A program made the position numbers and the translations under genes. A stretch of DNA of 64,000 nt, from the NCBI RefSeq assembly GCF_004000805.1, contig NZ_BILY01000015.1, positions 1 to 64,000 of the forward strand, in the 5' to 3' direction. The notes below the pieces were generated by a model, which saw nothing but the letters and a program-made list of their open reading frames with translations, searched no databases and was not told the origin of the DNA. Positions 17,029-26,580 of the stretch are shown piece after piece (position 1 is the stretch's first letter; each line of letters opens with the position of its first letter). This DNA comes from Paenibacillus glycanilyticus NBRC 16618. GTDB taxonomy: Bacteria; Bacillota; Bacilli; Paenibacillales; Paenibacillaceae.

Positions 17029-17131
17029 AATAACAAATTCCTACGCTGGCATTATCCAGATCAGGTATAAGGGTCGGAATTTTCTTCGGAATTCCCTCTC
17101 AGCTAGCCTCAACCAGCTCCCCGGTGCTATT
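17029..17131 (-). promoter_or_regulatory. TPP riboswitch (THI element)
   Basis: Read on the minus strand, the region contains the conserved GCTGAGAGGG, ACCCTTATACCTGATCTGG and AATGCCAGCGTAGGAA of the thiamine-pyrophosphate aptamer. P1 pairs AATAGCA (17131-17125) with TGTTATT (17035-17029). With the terminator at 16942-16970 it should shut off thiY-thiX-thiZ-tatD when TPP is plentiful. Confidence 0.95.
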
Positions 17132-17151
17132 CACTTACGTCAATAAACCTC

Positions 17152-17180
17152 ATTATACCCTTTCTACCCGAAAAAGCCAG
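17152..17180 (-). promoter_or_regulatory. promoter of the thiamine-transport operon
   Basis: TATAAT on the minus strand at 17157-17152, about 20 bp upstream of the aptamer. A weak -35-like CTGGCT lies at 17180-17175 with a 17 bp spacer. The rest of 17181-17332 shows no further feature I can support. Confidence 0.5.
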
Positions 17181-17332
17181 CTTCCTTTTAAATAAGTCAT
17201 CTATTCAAGGTTCAAGGTTAGACATAAGCCGATTTTTACGCTTGGTGGGTTGTTGTCCTTATAGCCGCGTGACCGGGATGAATAGTATGTAGTCGAGTGC
17301 ATATCCGCTAATATCGAGAGGATTGAACCGGG

Positions 17333-18646
17333 GTGAAAAGACGACACAAGAGAAGCAAGAAGCCGAAACGGCCAAACGCATCGAGGTCTAGAAGACGCAA
17401 ATCAGGAGGCCGTACCCGATCATACGGCAGACGAACCGCTAAGCGTCAAGCAAAGCGAAAACAACGCCGGCTCTCCAATAAGCGCAGCGCCGGGCGGCCC
17501 GCCGCGGAGAAGGCAACGCTTCAATCCGACGGCTCAACCCGGGAACCAGGCGTAAATATTATCGGTTTTGTTCATGCCGAGATGGGGATCGGGGAATCCT
17601 CGCGGCTAGCGGCAAAAGCGATTGATTCGGCGGCCATTCCGTTTGGCCTCCTTAATTTCCCGCTTGCCGTAGCCTCGAGAATGTCGGATTACAGCTGGTC
17701 GCATAAGCTGCTGGATAAAGCCCGGTACAATACCAATATTTTTCATATGAATGCCGACTTTATGCGTCCTGCCCGCGAGCATTTCGGAAACGAATTGTTC
17801 AACAGCCGTTACAACATCGGGTATTGGCATTGGGAGCTGCCGGAGTTTCCGGAAGAGCATGTGGAAGGCTTCAGCCATGTCAACGAGGTGTGGGTGTGCA
17901 GCAAATTTGTTGCCGAGTCCGTCTCCAAACGGGCATCCGTTCCCGTTGTTACGATTCCTCACTGCATCCAAGTACAAGTCGCGCCGAATATTAACCGCTC
18001 TTCCTTCGGGCTGCCGGAGAACCGGTTTCTGTTTCTAATGATGTACGACGTCCAGAGCTCAACCTTGCGCAAAAATCCCCGGGCGGTAATTGAAGCCTTC
18101 AAGCTGGCGTTTGACAAAAACGATCAGCGCGTTGGACTTGTCCTTAAGGTAAATAATGCGGACTTCCGGCCAAATGAGCTTGCCGAGCTGAAGAAGCTGA
18201 TTGCCGAACGGAGTAATATGCATTTAATTGACAGAGTGCTGTCAAGGCACGAAGTAAACGCCCTGCTGCAGTGCACGGACAGCTATGTTTCCCTTCACCG
18301 TGCCGAGGGATTTGGTCTTGGTCTCGCGGAAGCGATGTATTTAGGCAAACCGGTCATAGCAACGAACTGGTCCGGCAACACGGAGTTTATGAATGCTTCA
18401 AATTCCTGTCCGGTTTCCTACCAGCTCGTTAACATCGGGCAGGACTGGGGGCCGTACAAGAGCCATCAGATCTGGGCAGAGCCTAATATCCGTCATGCCG
18501 CGGAATACATGCAGCGCCTCCTATCCGATGCTCGCTGGCGGGAATCCATTGCGGTAAGCGGCATGAGGACGATTCATAACGATTTCTCTCCTGCCGTGAT
18601 TGGCCAACGGATCAAGAACCGGTTAATAGAGCTGCGTCAGATTTAA
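17333..18646 (+). CDS. glycosyltransferase (GT4-like) with polybasic N-terminal tail
   Basis: A 437-residue protein. Residues 1-55 are extremely Lys/Arg-rich (28 of 55) and surely disordered. The rest is a GT-B glycosyltransferase: the N-terminal domain opens NIIGFVHAEMGIGESSRLAA, and the nucleotide-sugar site reads LHRAEGFGLGLAEAMYLGKPVIATNWSGNTEF with the E-x7-E pattern. The donor is unknown; GDP-sugars made nearby are likely. The start is a GTG at 17333 with GAGAGG 11 nt upstream. First plus-strand gene of the glycosylation island; it converges on rmd. Confidence 0.85.
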   Translation: MKRRHKRSKKPKRPNASRSRRRKSGGRTRSYGRRTAKRQAKRKQRRLSNKRSAGRPAAEKATLQSDGSTREPGVNIIGFVHAEMGIGESSRLAAKAIDSAAIPFGLLNFPLAVASRMSDYSWSHKLLDKARYNTNIFHMNADFMRPAREHFGNELFNSRYNIGYWHWELPEFPEEHVEGFSHVNEVWVCSKFVAESVSKRASVPVVTIPHCIQVQVAPNINRSSFGLPENRFLFLMMYDVQSSTLRKNPRAVIEAFKLAFDKNDQRVGLVLKVNNADFRPNELAELKKLIAERSNMHLIDRVLSRHEVNALLQCTDSYVSLHRAEGFGLGLAEAMYLGKPVIATNWSGNTEFMNASNSCPVSYQLVNIGQDWGPYKSHQIWAEPNIRHAAEYMQRLLSDARWRESIAVSGMRTIHNDFSPAVIGQRIKNRLIELRQI

Positions 18647-18653
18647 AACAATG

Positions 18654-18702
18654 AAAGGCCTGCCCGATAGCGAGATTGCTCTCCCCTACCGGGTCAGGCC
18701 TT
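18654..18702. terminator. hairpin between convergent glycosyltransferase and rmd genes
   Basis: Long stem AAGGCCTG-CCCG / CGGG-CAGGCCTT with a ~17 nt loop. Short T tracts occur on both sides, so it may serve both genes. Confidence 0.55.
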
Positions 18703-18703
18703 A

Positions 18704-19657
18704 TTAAGCCAGCTCATTGCGCCAATAATTCAATAAATCCTTCATGGTCTGCTCGAACGGAATTTCCGGCTTCCATCCGGTCTGCTCGTAAAACTTGCTA
18801 TAATCCCCTACAAGCACCTTAACATCGGATGGCCGAAGTCTTGTTTTGTCTTCCTCTATCGTAATATCGACGGTACTATAGCTAAGGAGGATTCGAATCA
18901 CCTCGCGGATCTCATGGCATTGACCGGATGCGATATTATAGATTTCACCGGCCTCGCAATTGTCCATCGCCATCCGGTAAGCTCTAACCACATCGCGCAC
19001 ATCCGTGAAATCCCGTTTGGCGTCCACATTCCCCACATACAGAACCGGCGGCTTTAAGCCCTTCTCGATCTCCGCGATTTGCTTCGCGAAATTCGAACTC
19101 ACGAATTGTTCGCCTCTGCGGGGACCATGATGATTAAAGGTCCGCGTTCTGATAATGTGCTGTCCATAGGTTTTGAAATATTGGTAGCCCAAGTAGTCCT
19201 GGGCGATTTTACTGACTGCGTACGGACTTATAGGTCGAAGCGGATTGGTCTCCTTGACCGGCACCTCGTCTTCTTCCACATGCCCGTATTCCTCGCTGGA
19301 GCAGGCAATCAGCACTTTGGAGGCTAACCCAAGCTTTCTTACCGCTTCCAGCAGATGAACCTGCCCTACAATATTGTTCGTCATGGTCTCGGCAGGCGAT
19401 TCCCATGACAGCGGTACAAAGCTTTGCGCCGCCAAATGAAAGATCAGGTCCGGCCGAATGTCCGCCATCATACGCTCAACCGCCTGAGCATCCATCAGCT
19501 CGCACTCATACAGGCACATATCCGGCAGCAGATGGCGAATATGGCGCAGCGAACTGTGACTCCTCATGGTTCCTGTCACTTCAATCCCCTCGCCGAGCAG
19601 ATGCTCGGCAAGATGACTGCCTACAAAACCGGTTATTCCTGTAATCAGTGCTTTCAT
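18704..19657 (-). CDS. rmd: GDP-4-keto-6-deoxy-D-mannose reductase (Rmd-like SDR)
   Basis: A 317-residue extended short-chain dehydrogenase. The Rossmann motif TGITGFVGSHLAEHL is at residues 6-20, SSEEYG holds the catalytic serine, and SPYAVSKIAQDYLG the Tyr-x3-Lys pair. RTFNHHGPRRGEQFVSSNF is typical of the GMD/RMD branch that acts on GDP-sugars. With Gmd at 31781 this would yield GDP-D-rhamnose. GDP-fucose synthase or a second Gmd is less likely, because the TGxxGQDG motif of Gmd is replaced. Overlaps manC by 4 bp (ATGA), so the two form one operon. Confidence 0.8.
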   Translation of the reverse strand: MKALITGITGFVGSHLAEHLLGEGIEVTGTMRSHSSLRHIRHLLPDMCLYECELMDAQAVERMMADIRPDLIFHLAAQSFVPLSWESPAETMTNNIVGQVHLLEAVRKLGLASKVLIACSSEEYGHVEEDEVPVKETNPLRPISPYAVSKIAQDYLGYQYFKTYGQHIIRTRTFNHHGPRRGEQFVSSNFAKQIAEIEKGLKPPVLYVGNVDAKRDFTDVRDVVRAYRMAMDNCEAGEIYNIASGQCHEIREVIRILLSYSTVDITIEEDKTRLRPSDVKVLVGDYSKFYEQTGWKPEIPFEQTMKDLLNYWRNELA

Positions 19658-20706
19658 CCCTGCCGGCCTTCTTGATCCGCAGTAAGCGCGGCGATCGCAT
19701 GCTTGACATTTTGTTCGTCCGATTTCCGGCAGATAAGGAGGCCTTCTTCAGTCGATACAATAATCAAATCCTCAATACCAATCGCAACAACCTGCTGCTG
19801 TTCCGAATAAATAATCGTGTTGCGCGTCGCAAACGGGAAGATTTGCCCCAGCAGCAAGTTTCCGTCGCCATCCGTATTAAATATTCTCTCAAGCGAGGTC
19901 CAGGTTCCAACATCGTCCCAAATAAATTCGATAGGGATCGTATAGAGACGCTCCAGCTTTTCTACCAGGGCATAATCGATAGAAAGCTTCTGCAAACGGG
20001 CATACGACTGCCTGAACTCTTCATCCTTTTGGTCAAAAATAGACCACATCCCCGGCTGATACTTCATCATGTAACCGGCGATCGTAGACGGCTTCCATAT
20101 AAATATACCGCTATTCCAATACATATTCGGAAGCTCTATCAGCTTCTCGGCTTTTTCCTTGGTTGGCTTCTCGATAAAAGCTTTGACCTCTTTGATGCGT
20201 TCCCCAAACTTATCCGCATGCTCTTCGGTTTCTATCGTCTCAATATAACCGTAACCCGTTTCGGCTCTTGTGGGGACTATGCCAAGCGTGACGACAACGC
20301 CATCCGTCTTGGCCGCCTGTTCCGCCGCGCGAAGAGCATCCATCAATTCGTCCGTATCCGGAATGTATTGATCGGAAGGTGCCGTTACGAGCACGTCGTC
20401 CAGCTCCTGCTTCAGGAAATAACTGGCCGTCAATGCGATGCAAGGTGCGGTGTCTCTCTGATCGGGTTCTATAATGATACGATTGTCTCCCAGCTCGGGA
20501 AGCTGTTCCTTCACGATCGGCAAATAGTTTTCGCTTACGGCGACATACACATTTTCTTCGGGCAGACAGGAACGGAATCGCGCGTAGGTTTGCTGCAGCA
20601 TCGTTGCCTCTTCCGAAGCCAACGTCAGAAACTGCTTCGGCTTGGCAACCGTGCTTCTTGGCCAAAAACGCGTCCCCTTACCTCCTGCCATAATAACAGC
20701 GATCAT
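19654..20706 (-). CDS. manC: mannose-1-phosphate guanylyltransferase (single-domain ManC)
   Basis: A 350-residue nucleotidyltransferase making GDP-mannose from mannose-1-phosphate and GTP. The signature MAGGKGTRFWPRS...KPKQFL is at residues 6-27 and FIEKPTKEKAE carries the sugar-binding lysine. It lacks the C-terminal cupin isomerase domain of bifunctional ManC/AlgA enzymes, so mannose-6-phosphate must come from elsewhere. The start follows GAGGTGAAAGTCA. It feeds the Gmd, Rmd and PerA steps of this island. Confidence 0.92.
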   Translation of the reverse strand: MIAVIMAGGKGTRFWPRSTVAKPKQFLTLASEEATMLQQTYARFRSCLPEENVYVAVSENYLPIVKEQLPELGDNRIIIEPDQRDTAPCIALTASYFLKQELDDVLVTAPSDQYIPDTDELMDALRAAEQAAKTDGVVVTLGIVPTRAETGYGYIETIETEEHADKFGERIKEVKAFIEKPTKEKAEKLIELPNMYWNSGIFIWKPSTIAGYMMKYQPGMWSIFDQKDEEFRQSYARLQKLSIDYALVEKLERLYTIPIEFIWDDVGTWTSLERIFNTDGDGNLLLGQIFPFATRNTIIYSEQQQVVAIGIEDLIIVSTEEGLLICRKSDEQNVKHAIAALTADQEGRQG

Positions 20707-21605
<899 letters not shown>

Positions 21606-21614
21606 CCAAACCCA

Positions 21615-21645
21615 AACAGCCTTTTCCCTTCACGAAAAGGCTGTT
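21615..21645 (+). terminator. terminator after the collagen-like gene
   Basis: Stem AACAGCCTTTTC / GAAAAGGCTGTT of 12 bp, followed by a short pyrimidine-rich stretch rather than a pure T run. Confidence 0.65.
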
Positions 21646-21660
21646 CCTCTACATATGCGC

Positions 21661-22677
21661 TTAGAGTGGCGCTTCTCCCTTGATGAGCGCATTGGCTAGA
21701 TGGCCGAAATCGATCGCTACCTTGCCGGTTAAGCGGGCAAGCTCTTCGGTAATCAATACGGCAGCGATTCCCGCGGAGACCAGTGCAATGTCAAACTCGT
21801 ACTGTTTAGCCAATGCCACTACTCTGGCGGCATCCCGGGCACCGTTAACCGGCGTCACGATGCCTGCAACGAATAAGCCGCGATGGTCAAGAACGGCGGA
21901 TAGCTGTTCGGCCATATTGCCTATAAGGAGAATACGCCTGTTCTGCAGAATCGGGAGAAGGCAGCCCGCCGTGCATAAGCTGTAATTAATAAGGGAATCC
22001 GTCCATTGCTTCTCCCGGAGCGATAAGCCAAAGGCTTGAAAAACCGGCGATACAAGCAGCTGATAATTCGGCATTCTGGTTCTCGGTATGCCAACAATAT
22101 CGGCCCCGTTAACCGCTTCGACCAAGCGGTTGCGAATATCCAGATCCGGCACCTTCACTCCCGCATATTCCAAAAATTTGCCTTCCCGCCTTACTTGATC
22201 AACCGGCATAACGATTTCTTGAGCCATGGTAAGCAGCTCTCCGTCTCCGAGCCTTACAACCGATAACGGCCGCTTCTCCTCCATGGCATGAAGAATCGCA
22301 TCTCTGACCTGTTCCGGAAGCATAAGAGGAATGGCTTGCTCCATATGCATGCTTACTCCCGTTGCTATGATTTGCTGGAGAGACAGGTCCGGAAAAATGA
22401 TATTCGGCGGCAATAGTTGATCTATGATTTCTTCCCCGCCTGCATATTTTCCCTCTTGATATCCTTTTGCGTAGCCCTCCATAAAACCGGCAAGCTGCCC
22501 AGTCTCTGCCCTGGTTCCTTCCGTTTCCGCTTCATGAGCCGCTTCCGGCACTGCTTCTCCTAGCTCTGCCGGGTTCATGATGATTTTGGGCGAAGCATGG
22601 GTTAAACGTCGTTTCCTGCCGATTTGCTTCTTCCGTTTCCGCGGCTTACCTTTTTTGCGAGGCGTCCGAATTCGCAT
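21661..22677 (-). CDS. GT-D fold glycosyltransferase with polybasic N-terminus
   Basis: A 338-residue protein. About the first 27 residues are Lys/Arg-rich, then an acidic linker and a GYAKGYQEGKYAGG segment. The catalytic part (about residue 120 on) begins SVVRLGDGELL, matching the RxGDGE motif of GT-D (DUF1792-type) glycosyltransferases. I use the ATG at 22677, 7-8 nt after AAGGGGGA; an in-frame ATG lies 36 bp upstream. It overlaps the preceding GT2 gene by 32 bp. Last of a three-gene minus-strand operon. Confidence 0.8.
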   Translation of the reverse strand: MRIRTPRKKGKPRKRKKQIGRKRRLTHASPKIIMNPAELGEAVPEAAHEAETEGTRAETGQLAGFMEGYAKGYQEGKYAGGEEIIDQLLPPNIIFPDLSLQQIIATGVSMHMEQAIPLMLPEQVRDAILHAMEEKRPLSVVRLGDGELLTMAQEIVMPVDQVRREGKFLEYAGVKVPDLDIRNRLVEAVNGADIVGIPRTRMPNYQLLVSPVFQAFGLSLREKQWTDSLINYSLCTAGCLLPILQNRRILLIGNMAEQLSAVLDHRGLFVAGIVTPVNGARDAARVVALAKQYEFDIALVSAGIAAVLITEELARLTGKVAIDFGHLANALIKGEAPL

Positions 22678-23422
22678 GATGTTCCCCCTTGCCGTTCTCA
22701 TCGTGTAATTCAAGAGGGTCTATTCCCCATTTATTCATAAACAGCCGCCGGTTTCGGTCAACCAGCTCCTCAAGAGCTTCTCCGTCATAACGGCCGAAGG
22801 AAGCACTTCCATGATGATAGACAAAAGCATCCTTTGCGACGGCAACGCGGTACCCAGCGCGATAAGCCCGGTAACAGTAGTCGTCATCCTCGTAATGACC
22901 GGGCGAGAACCGTTCATCGAGTTGACCTATTGTCTGCATCAGGCTGCGGGAGAACAACATGCAAAAACCGATGATCCGGTTCACGAACTCGCATTGCCCG
23001 TTCTCATCGATTTTCAGACGCTCGGCGAATTCGTCATAACGGCCAGTTATTGCGATTTGCTGCCTACCGCTCGCATAGTTTGTCATCGGCCCAACCAGCC
23101 CGATGGCAGGATCCGAATCCAGCACGCTGTGCATCCTGCCCAGCCATTCGGACGTGACCAAAACATCATTATTAAGCAGAAGCAGCCGGTCGCCTCTGGC
23201 CAATCTCATACCCCAGTTGCAGGCTGCCGGAAACCCCGTGTTCACCGGCAAGGAAATGGCAATGATCCGCTGCTGCTTCAAATAATCCAGCGTACCGTCG
23301 GTTGAGCCGTTGTCAATAACAATAAGCTCATACGGTTCTTTGGTATGCTTACGGATCGTTCCGATGGCCTCCCGCAAATGGGAGAGCGCGTTATAGGTCG
23401 GAATGATGATGCTTGTTAACAT
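22646..23422 (-). CDS. GT2 family glycosyltransferase
   Basis: A 258-residue GT-A enzyme of the rhamnosyltransferase-like GT2 group. It starts LTSIIIPTYNALSHL, has VIDNGSTDGT for the nucleotide and LLLLNNDVLVT as the DxD-equivalent metal site (NND), then HYEDDDYCYRA as the catalytic ED region. No polybasic tail here. The ATG at 23422 suits the AAAGGGAG site better than a GTG three codons upstream. Overlaps both neighbours by 32 bp, implying coupled translation. Confidence 0.88.
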   Translation of the reverse strand: MLTSIIIPTYNALSHLREAIGTIRKHTKEPYELIVIDNGSTDGTLDYLKQQRIIAISLPVNTGFPAACNWGMRLARGDRLLLLNNDVLVTSEWLGRMHSVLDSDPAIGLVGPMTNYASGRQQIAITGRYDEFAERLKIDENGQCEFVNRIIGFCMLFSRSLMQTIGQLDERFSPGHYEDDDYCYRAYRAGYRVAVAKDAFVYHHGSASFGRYDGEALEELVDRNRRLFMNKWGIDPLELHDENGKGEHHANSDASQKR

Positions 23423-24533
23423 CTTTCGCACGCTCCCTTTTGCGCAAATGATCGGTATATTTGAGGCGCGGGCTTTCCTCCCGCATCGCCCAACCCAGCG
23501 CTTCCAAATGATCGCCCATAATCAGCTTAGAGATCGGATTGCTCGCGCCGACATTATCCTTCCTGTGCCTGTTTCTTTTAAATACATTGATGCTGCCGCC
23601 GATCCCGATTCGCAAGCCCCTTTGCAAAGCAATGGCCTGCGCTTTCGGAGGAACCGCCAGGTTGGCGAAACCGATCACGTCAATCGCTCTTCGGCTTAAG
23701 GCATGCGGAACGGCCGTCATGGAATTCACATTCAAATCATCCCGGCGATTGGAACGGTTCAGAAAATATTTCATAATCGAAACTTCGTCCCAATCGGAGA
23801 ACATGCCTACATAACGGGAAAGATCGTTCAAAGCGACGTCCATGTCACGATCAGTTGCCCTTGCAAAGCTTAACAGCTGTTCAGCGGCTACCGGGATATC
23901 CGCGTCAAGAAAAATCACGATGTCGGAGGTTGTAATTTTCGCTCCGATTGCTCTTCCCACATCGTGACCCAAGGCTTCGTTATAGTGGAGAATGATCGCT
24001 CTGCTGCTCGTTCTTGCCATCATAAAGCTCGAGTCCGTCGAGCCGTTCACAACAACAACGATCTCATGGAGGGGCATTCGCTCCAGCTCCTGAATGGTTG
24101 ACTGAATGGACAACTCCTCATTCATGGCCATAACAACGGCTGCCACTTTCTTATGGGTCGGAAGCAGTACCCAATTGCGGGTCTCGTCAAATGAACGAGT
24201 AGAAAAATACCCTTCAACGAATGCTTTCATTACCGGAATATACTTGCCGGCGGCAGTTGCTTTTCGAATTAATCCGCTTTCCTTGAGCCACAGCCCCTGC
24301 ACATGTTGTTGAAGGTCTGCCCCCTCCTCCATTAATGCCGTTTGAGCAGCACTTCTGCCGAGTCTCCAAGCCAATATGGTTAATTGCTTGCTGGTCCCCT
24401 TATCCGCAAGCCCCCGCTTGGTCTTCTGGGGCCTGGATTTCCTTGTACCGGCCGGATTCGGGCGCCGTCTCGGCCGGGATGTCAACGGTTTGGTAGAATA
24501 CGCTGTTTTTCTTTTCCTGGCGAGGCTTCTCAT
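23391..24533 (-). CDS. GT2-like glycosyltransferase with polybasic N-terminal tail
   Basis: A 380-residue protein. Residues 1-45 are rich in Lys/Arg/Pro (ARKRKTAYS...RPRRRPNPAGTRKSR). A helical linker follows, then a GT-A domain: VAAVVMAMNEELSI, VVVVNGSTDSS and the metal-binding IFLDADIPV at about residues 222-230. The start is the ATG at 24533, five bases after GAGGTG. First gene of the minus-strand glycosyltransferase operon that runs to 21661. The donor sugar cannot be read from the sequence. Confidence 0.83.
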   Translation of the reverse strand: MRSLARKRKTAYSTKPLTSRPRRRPNPAGTRKSRPQKTKRGLADKGTSKQLTILAWRLGRSAAQTALMEEGADLQQHVQGLWLKESGLIRKATAAGKYIPVMKAFVEGYFSTRSFDETRNWVLLPTHKKVAAVVMAMNEELSIQSTIQELERMPLHEIVVVVNGSTDSSFMMARTSSRAIILHYNEALGHDVGRAIGAKITTSDIVIFLDADIPVAAEQLLSFARATDRDMDVALNDLSRYVGMFSDWDEVSIMKYFLNRSNRRDDLNVNSMTAVPHALSRRAIDVIGFANLAVPPKAQAIALQRGLRIGIGGSINVFKRNRHRKDNVGASNPISKLIMGDHLEALGWAMREESPRLKYTDHLRKRERAKDVNKHHHSDL

Positions 24534-24607
24534 ATTCACACCTCGTTATTCTCATTATGTCTTTCTATGTGCATGCCAATAGAATCCTCCTAGCGTCTGC
24601 CTCTGAC

Positions 24608-24615
24608 ATTGTATG
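24608..24615 (-). promoter_or_regulatory. SigE-like -10 box before the glycosyltransferase operon
   Basis: CATACAAT on the minus strand at 24615-24608 equals the SigE -10 consensus. It is about 75 bp before the ATG at 24533. The -35 is not convincing. Confidence 0.4.
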
Positions 24616-24694
24616 TGCGGACAATAGAATCGTAACGGCTTATGTACGGCACCGCGCTTCATAAATGTGTATATCGCCTGCACGTTTGTCCCTG

Positions 24695-24722
24695 ACCTCT
24701 TATAGCAAACGAACATAAAATA
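24695..24722 (+). promoter_or_regulatory. SigK-type promoter before the methyltransferase gene
   Basis: ACC at 24695-24697, exactly 16 bp, then CATAAAATA at 24714-24722. This fits the known sigma-K pattern (AC, 16 bp, CATAnnnTA). Predicted start near 24729, 38 bp before the ATG. It places the plus-strand operon under late mother-cell control. Confidence 0.6.
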
Positions 24723-24766
24723 TTTCAATTCTTGTGCTTCTATAACGATAGATGGGGAGTTGACTT

Positions 24767-25450
24767 ATGGATTGGAAGTTTTATAGGCCAGAATACGCAG
24801 CCGACCATGCACCGGAAATACCGGCGGGAATGATGACGGAAGGAGCTTGGTCCGGACACCGCCGCTTTGCATACGATCTTGTTCGTTTCGCCAAACCGAA
24901 AGTAATCGTTGAGCTTGGCACCTTATACGGAACTTCATTTTTCAGCTTCTGCCAGGCCATTAAGGATGCCGCTCTCGATACCGCCTGCTATGCCGTGGAC
25001 ACTTGGCAGGGCGATCCTCATACAGGGATGTACGGGCAAATCAACGATGGCATTTATCAAGCGGTTCAATCGGTCAAAAACAGGGAGTATCCGAATGTCG
25101 GCAGTCTTGTGCGAACCACTTTTGACGAAGCGCTTGCTAAGTTTTCTGATAAAACGATCGACATCCTTCATATCGACGGCTATCATGCTTATCATTCGGT
25201 GCTCCATGATTATGCGAGCTGGCTGCCGAAGCTGGCGCCAAACGGTATCGTCCTCTTTCATGACACAGCAGTCAAAATCATGAATTTTGGCGTTCATATT
25301 TTGTGGGATCAGCTTAGCGCCATTCATCCCCACATGCAGTTCCAACATTCCAACGGCCTTGGTGTGCTCTTTCCGAAAGGCGTGCCGGACAAATTTCAGG
25401 ATGTTCTTGCCCAGCAGCAGAAGCTCATCCTCCGTTATGCCAGAGGGTAG
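24767..25450 (+). CDS. class I SAM-dependent methyltransferase (Methyltransf_24 type)
   Basis: A 227-residue enzyme with the SAM-binding VIVELGTLYGTSFFSF at about residues 45-60 and IDILHIDGYHAYHSVLHDY, followed by NGIVLFHDTAV. Members of this class methylate hydroxyls of sugars or are encoded beside glycosyltransferases. Here it is the first gene of a plus-strand operon with two glycosyltransferases (gaps of 5 and 30 bp), so O-methylation of the spore glycan is a reasonable inference. Confidence 0.8.
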   Translation: MDWKFYRPEYAADHAPEIPAGMMTEGAWSGHRRFAYDLVRFAKPKVIVELGTLYGTSFFSFCQAIKDAALDTACYAVDTWQGDPHTGMYGQINDGIYQAVQSVKNREYPNVGSLVRTTFDEALAKFSDKTIDILHIDGYHAYHSVLHDYASWLPKLAPNGIVLFHDTAVKIMNFGVHILWDQLSAIHPHMQFQHSNGLGVLFPKGVPDKFQDVLAQQQKLILRYARG

Positions 25451-25455
25451 AGACC

Positions 25456-26550
25456 ATGAAATACACCATTCCGAAAGACACCTACAAGAAAGCGAAGGAT
25501 TGGGCGAAAACCCTTTCCGCAAGCGAAGCCAAAGAACGATATAAAGTGATTTATCCAGCCGAAACGGTACGGTTGCCTTCCCCAAGAAGCATTGATCCGC
25601 ACCGCTGGATCTCAACCTGCCACTATGAAGAAGCTTTTGTTGTCAGCATTCCAGATGGAAGGCTTATGACAAGCCACATGTACGTGATTACGCCGGATAA
25701 CAAGCGGCTTGGCGATCTGGAGCTGTACGATACCGGCTATGAAAAAATGGTTCTTGAAGAGCCTGACTATTATGCCGGAACCGTCGCCTCCTTGTTCTGG
25801 GGCTGGAACTTCCCAAAACCAAAGAGCCGCGGCACGCACACGGTATTCGGACACTGGTTCTTTGACATTTTGCCCCGCATTCATCTGCTGGAGAAGAGCG
25901 GGATAACGATCGATAAATACGTATTGCCCAAACTGACCTTCCCTTTTCAATACGAGTCATTAAAGCTGCTTGGCATTCCCTTTAACAAAATTATTCAGGT
26001 CGATCAAACGGACTTCCATCTGAAGGCTAAGACTTTGGTTGTGCCCGCCGTACCGCTCATGATCGGAAAATGTCCGCCTTGGGCTTCGCATTATATCGCG
26101 GATCAAATGAAGAACAAGCGTAAAATCCGCAAACGCAAAGGCTACGAGCGGATTTATATCACGCGTGAGGACGCGGAGGCCCGCCACGTGGTCAACGAAG
26201 ACGAGGTGCTTCGCTACCTGCAGACAAAGGGGTTTAAGAAGATTGTGCTCACGCCGATGACGACGGAGGAAAAAATCGAAGTTTTTGCTTCGGCCAAAGT
26301 CATTGTGGCGCCTTTCGGTAGCGGCAGCATTAACGTTGCCTTTTGCGACCCCGGGGCATCGCTGATTGAACTGGCCCCCGTATCCTTTGTCGACAATTAT
26401 TTCTGGAAGCTATGCTGTCATGCCGGGCTTGATTATTACGAGCTGTTATGCAAGGTTGAACCCCAGGCGCATGTAGGTGCGGACAACATCATTGTCGATA
26501 TCGGAAAGCTGGATATTTACTTGCGGCTTAACGGTATTGTGAATGCTTGA
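25456..26550 (+). CDS. GT61 family glycosyltransferase (DUF563)
   Basis: A 364-residue protein of the GT61 family. HTVFGHWFFDILPRIHLL in the first half and YERIYITREDAEARHVVNEDEV then VAPFGSGSINVAFCDPGASLIEL in the second half are the family hallmarks. No polybasic tail at the N-terminus, though residues ~217-228 (KNKRKIRKRKG) are basic. It starts 5 bp after the methyltransferase stop. Acceptor unknown. Confidence 0.87.
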   Translation: MKYTIPKDTYKKAKDWAKTLSASEAKERYKVIYPAETVRLPSPRSIDPHRWISTCHYEEAFVVSIPDGRLMTSHMYVITPDNKRLGDLELYDTGYEKMVLEEPDYYAGTVASLFWGWNFPKPKSRGTHTVFGHWFFDILPRIHLLEKSGITIDKYVLPKLTFPFQYESLKLLGIPFNKIIQVDQTDFHLKAKTLVVPAVPLMIGKCPPWASHYIADQMKNKRKIRKRKGYERIYITREDAEARHVVNEDEVLRYLQTKGFKKIVLTPMTTEEKIEVFASAKVIVAPFGSGSINVAFCDPGASLIELAPVSFVDNYFWKLCCHAGLDYYELLCKVEPQAHVGADNIIVDIGKLDIYLRLNGIVNA

Positions 26551-26580
26551 ACGATTTCTTAAATTACAGGAGGATAAAGC

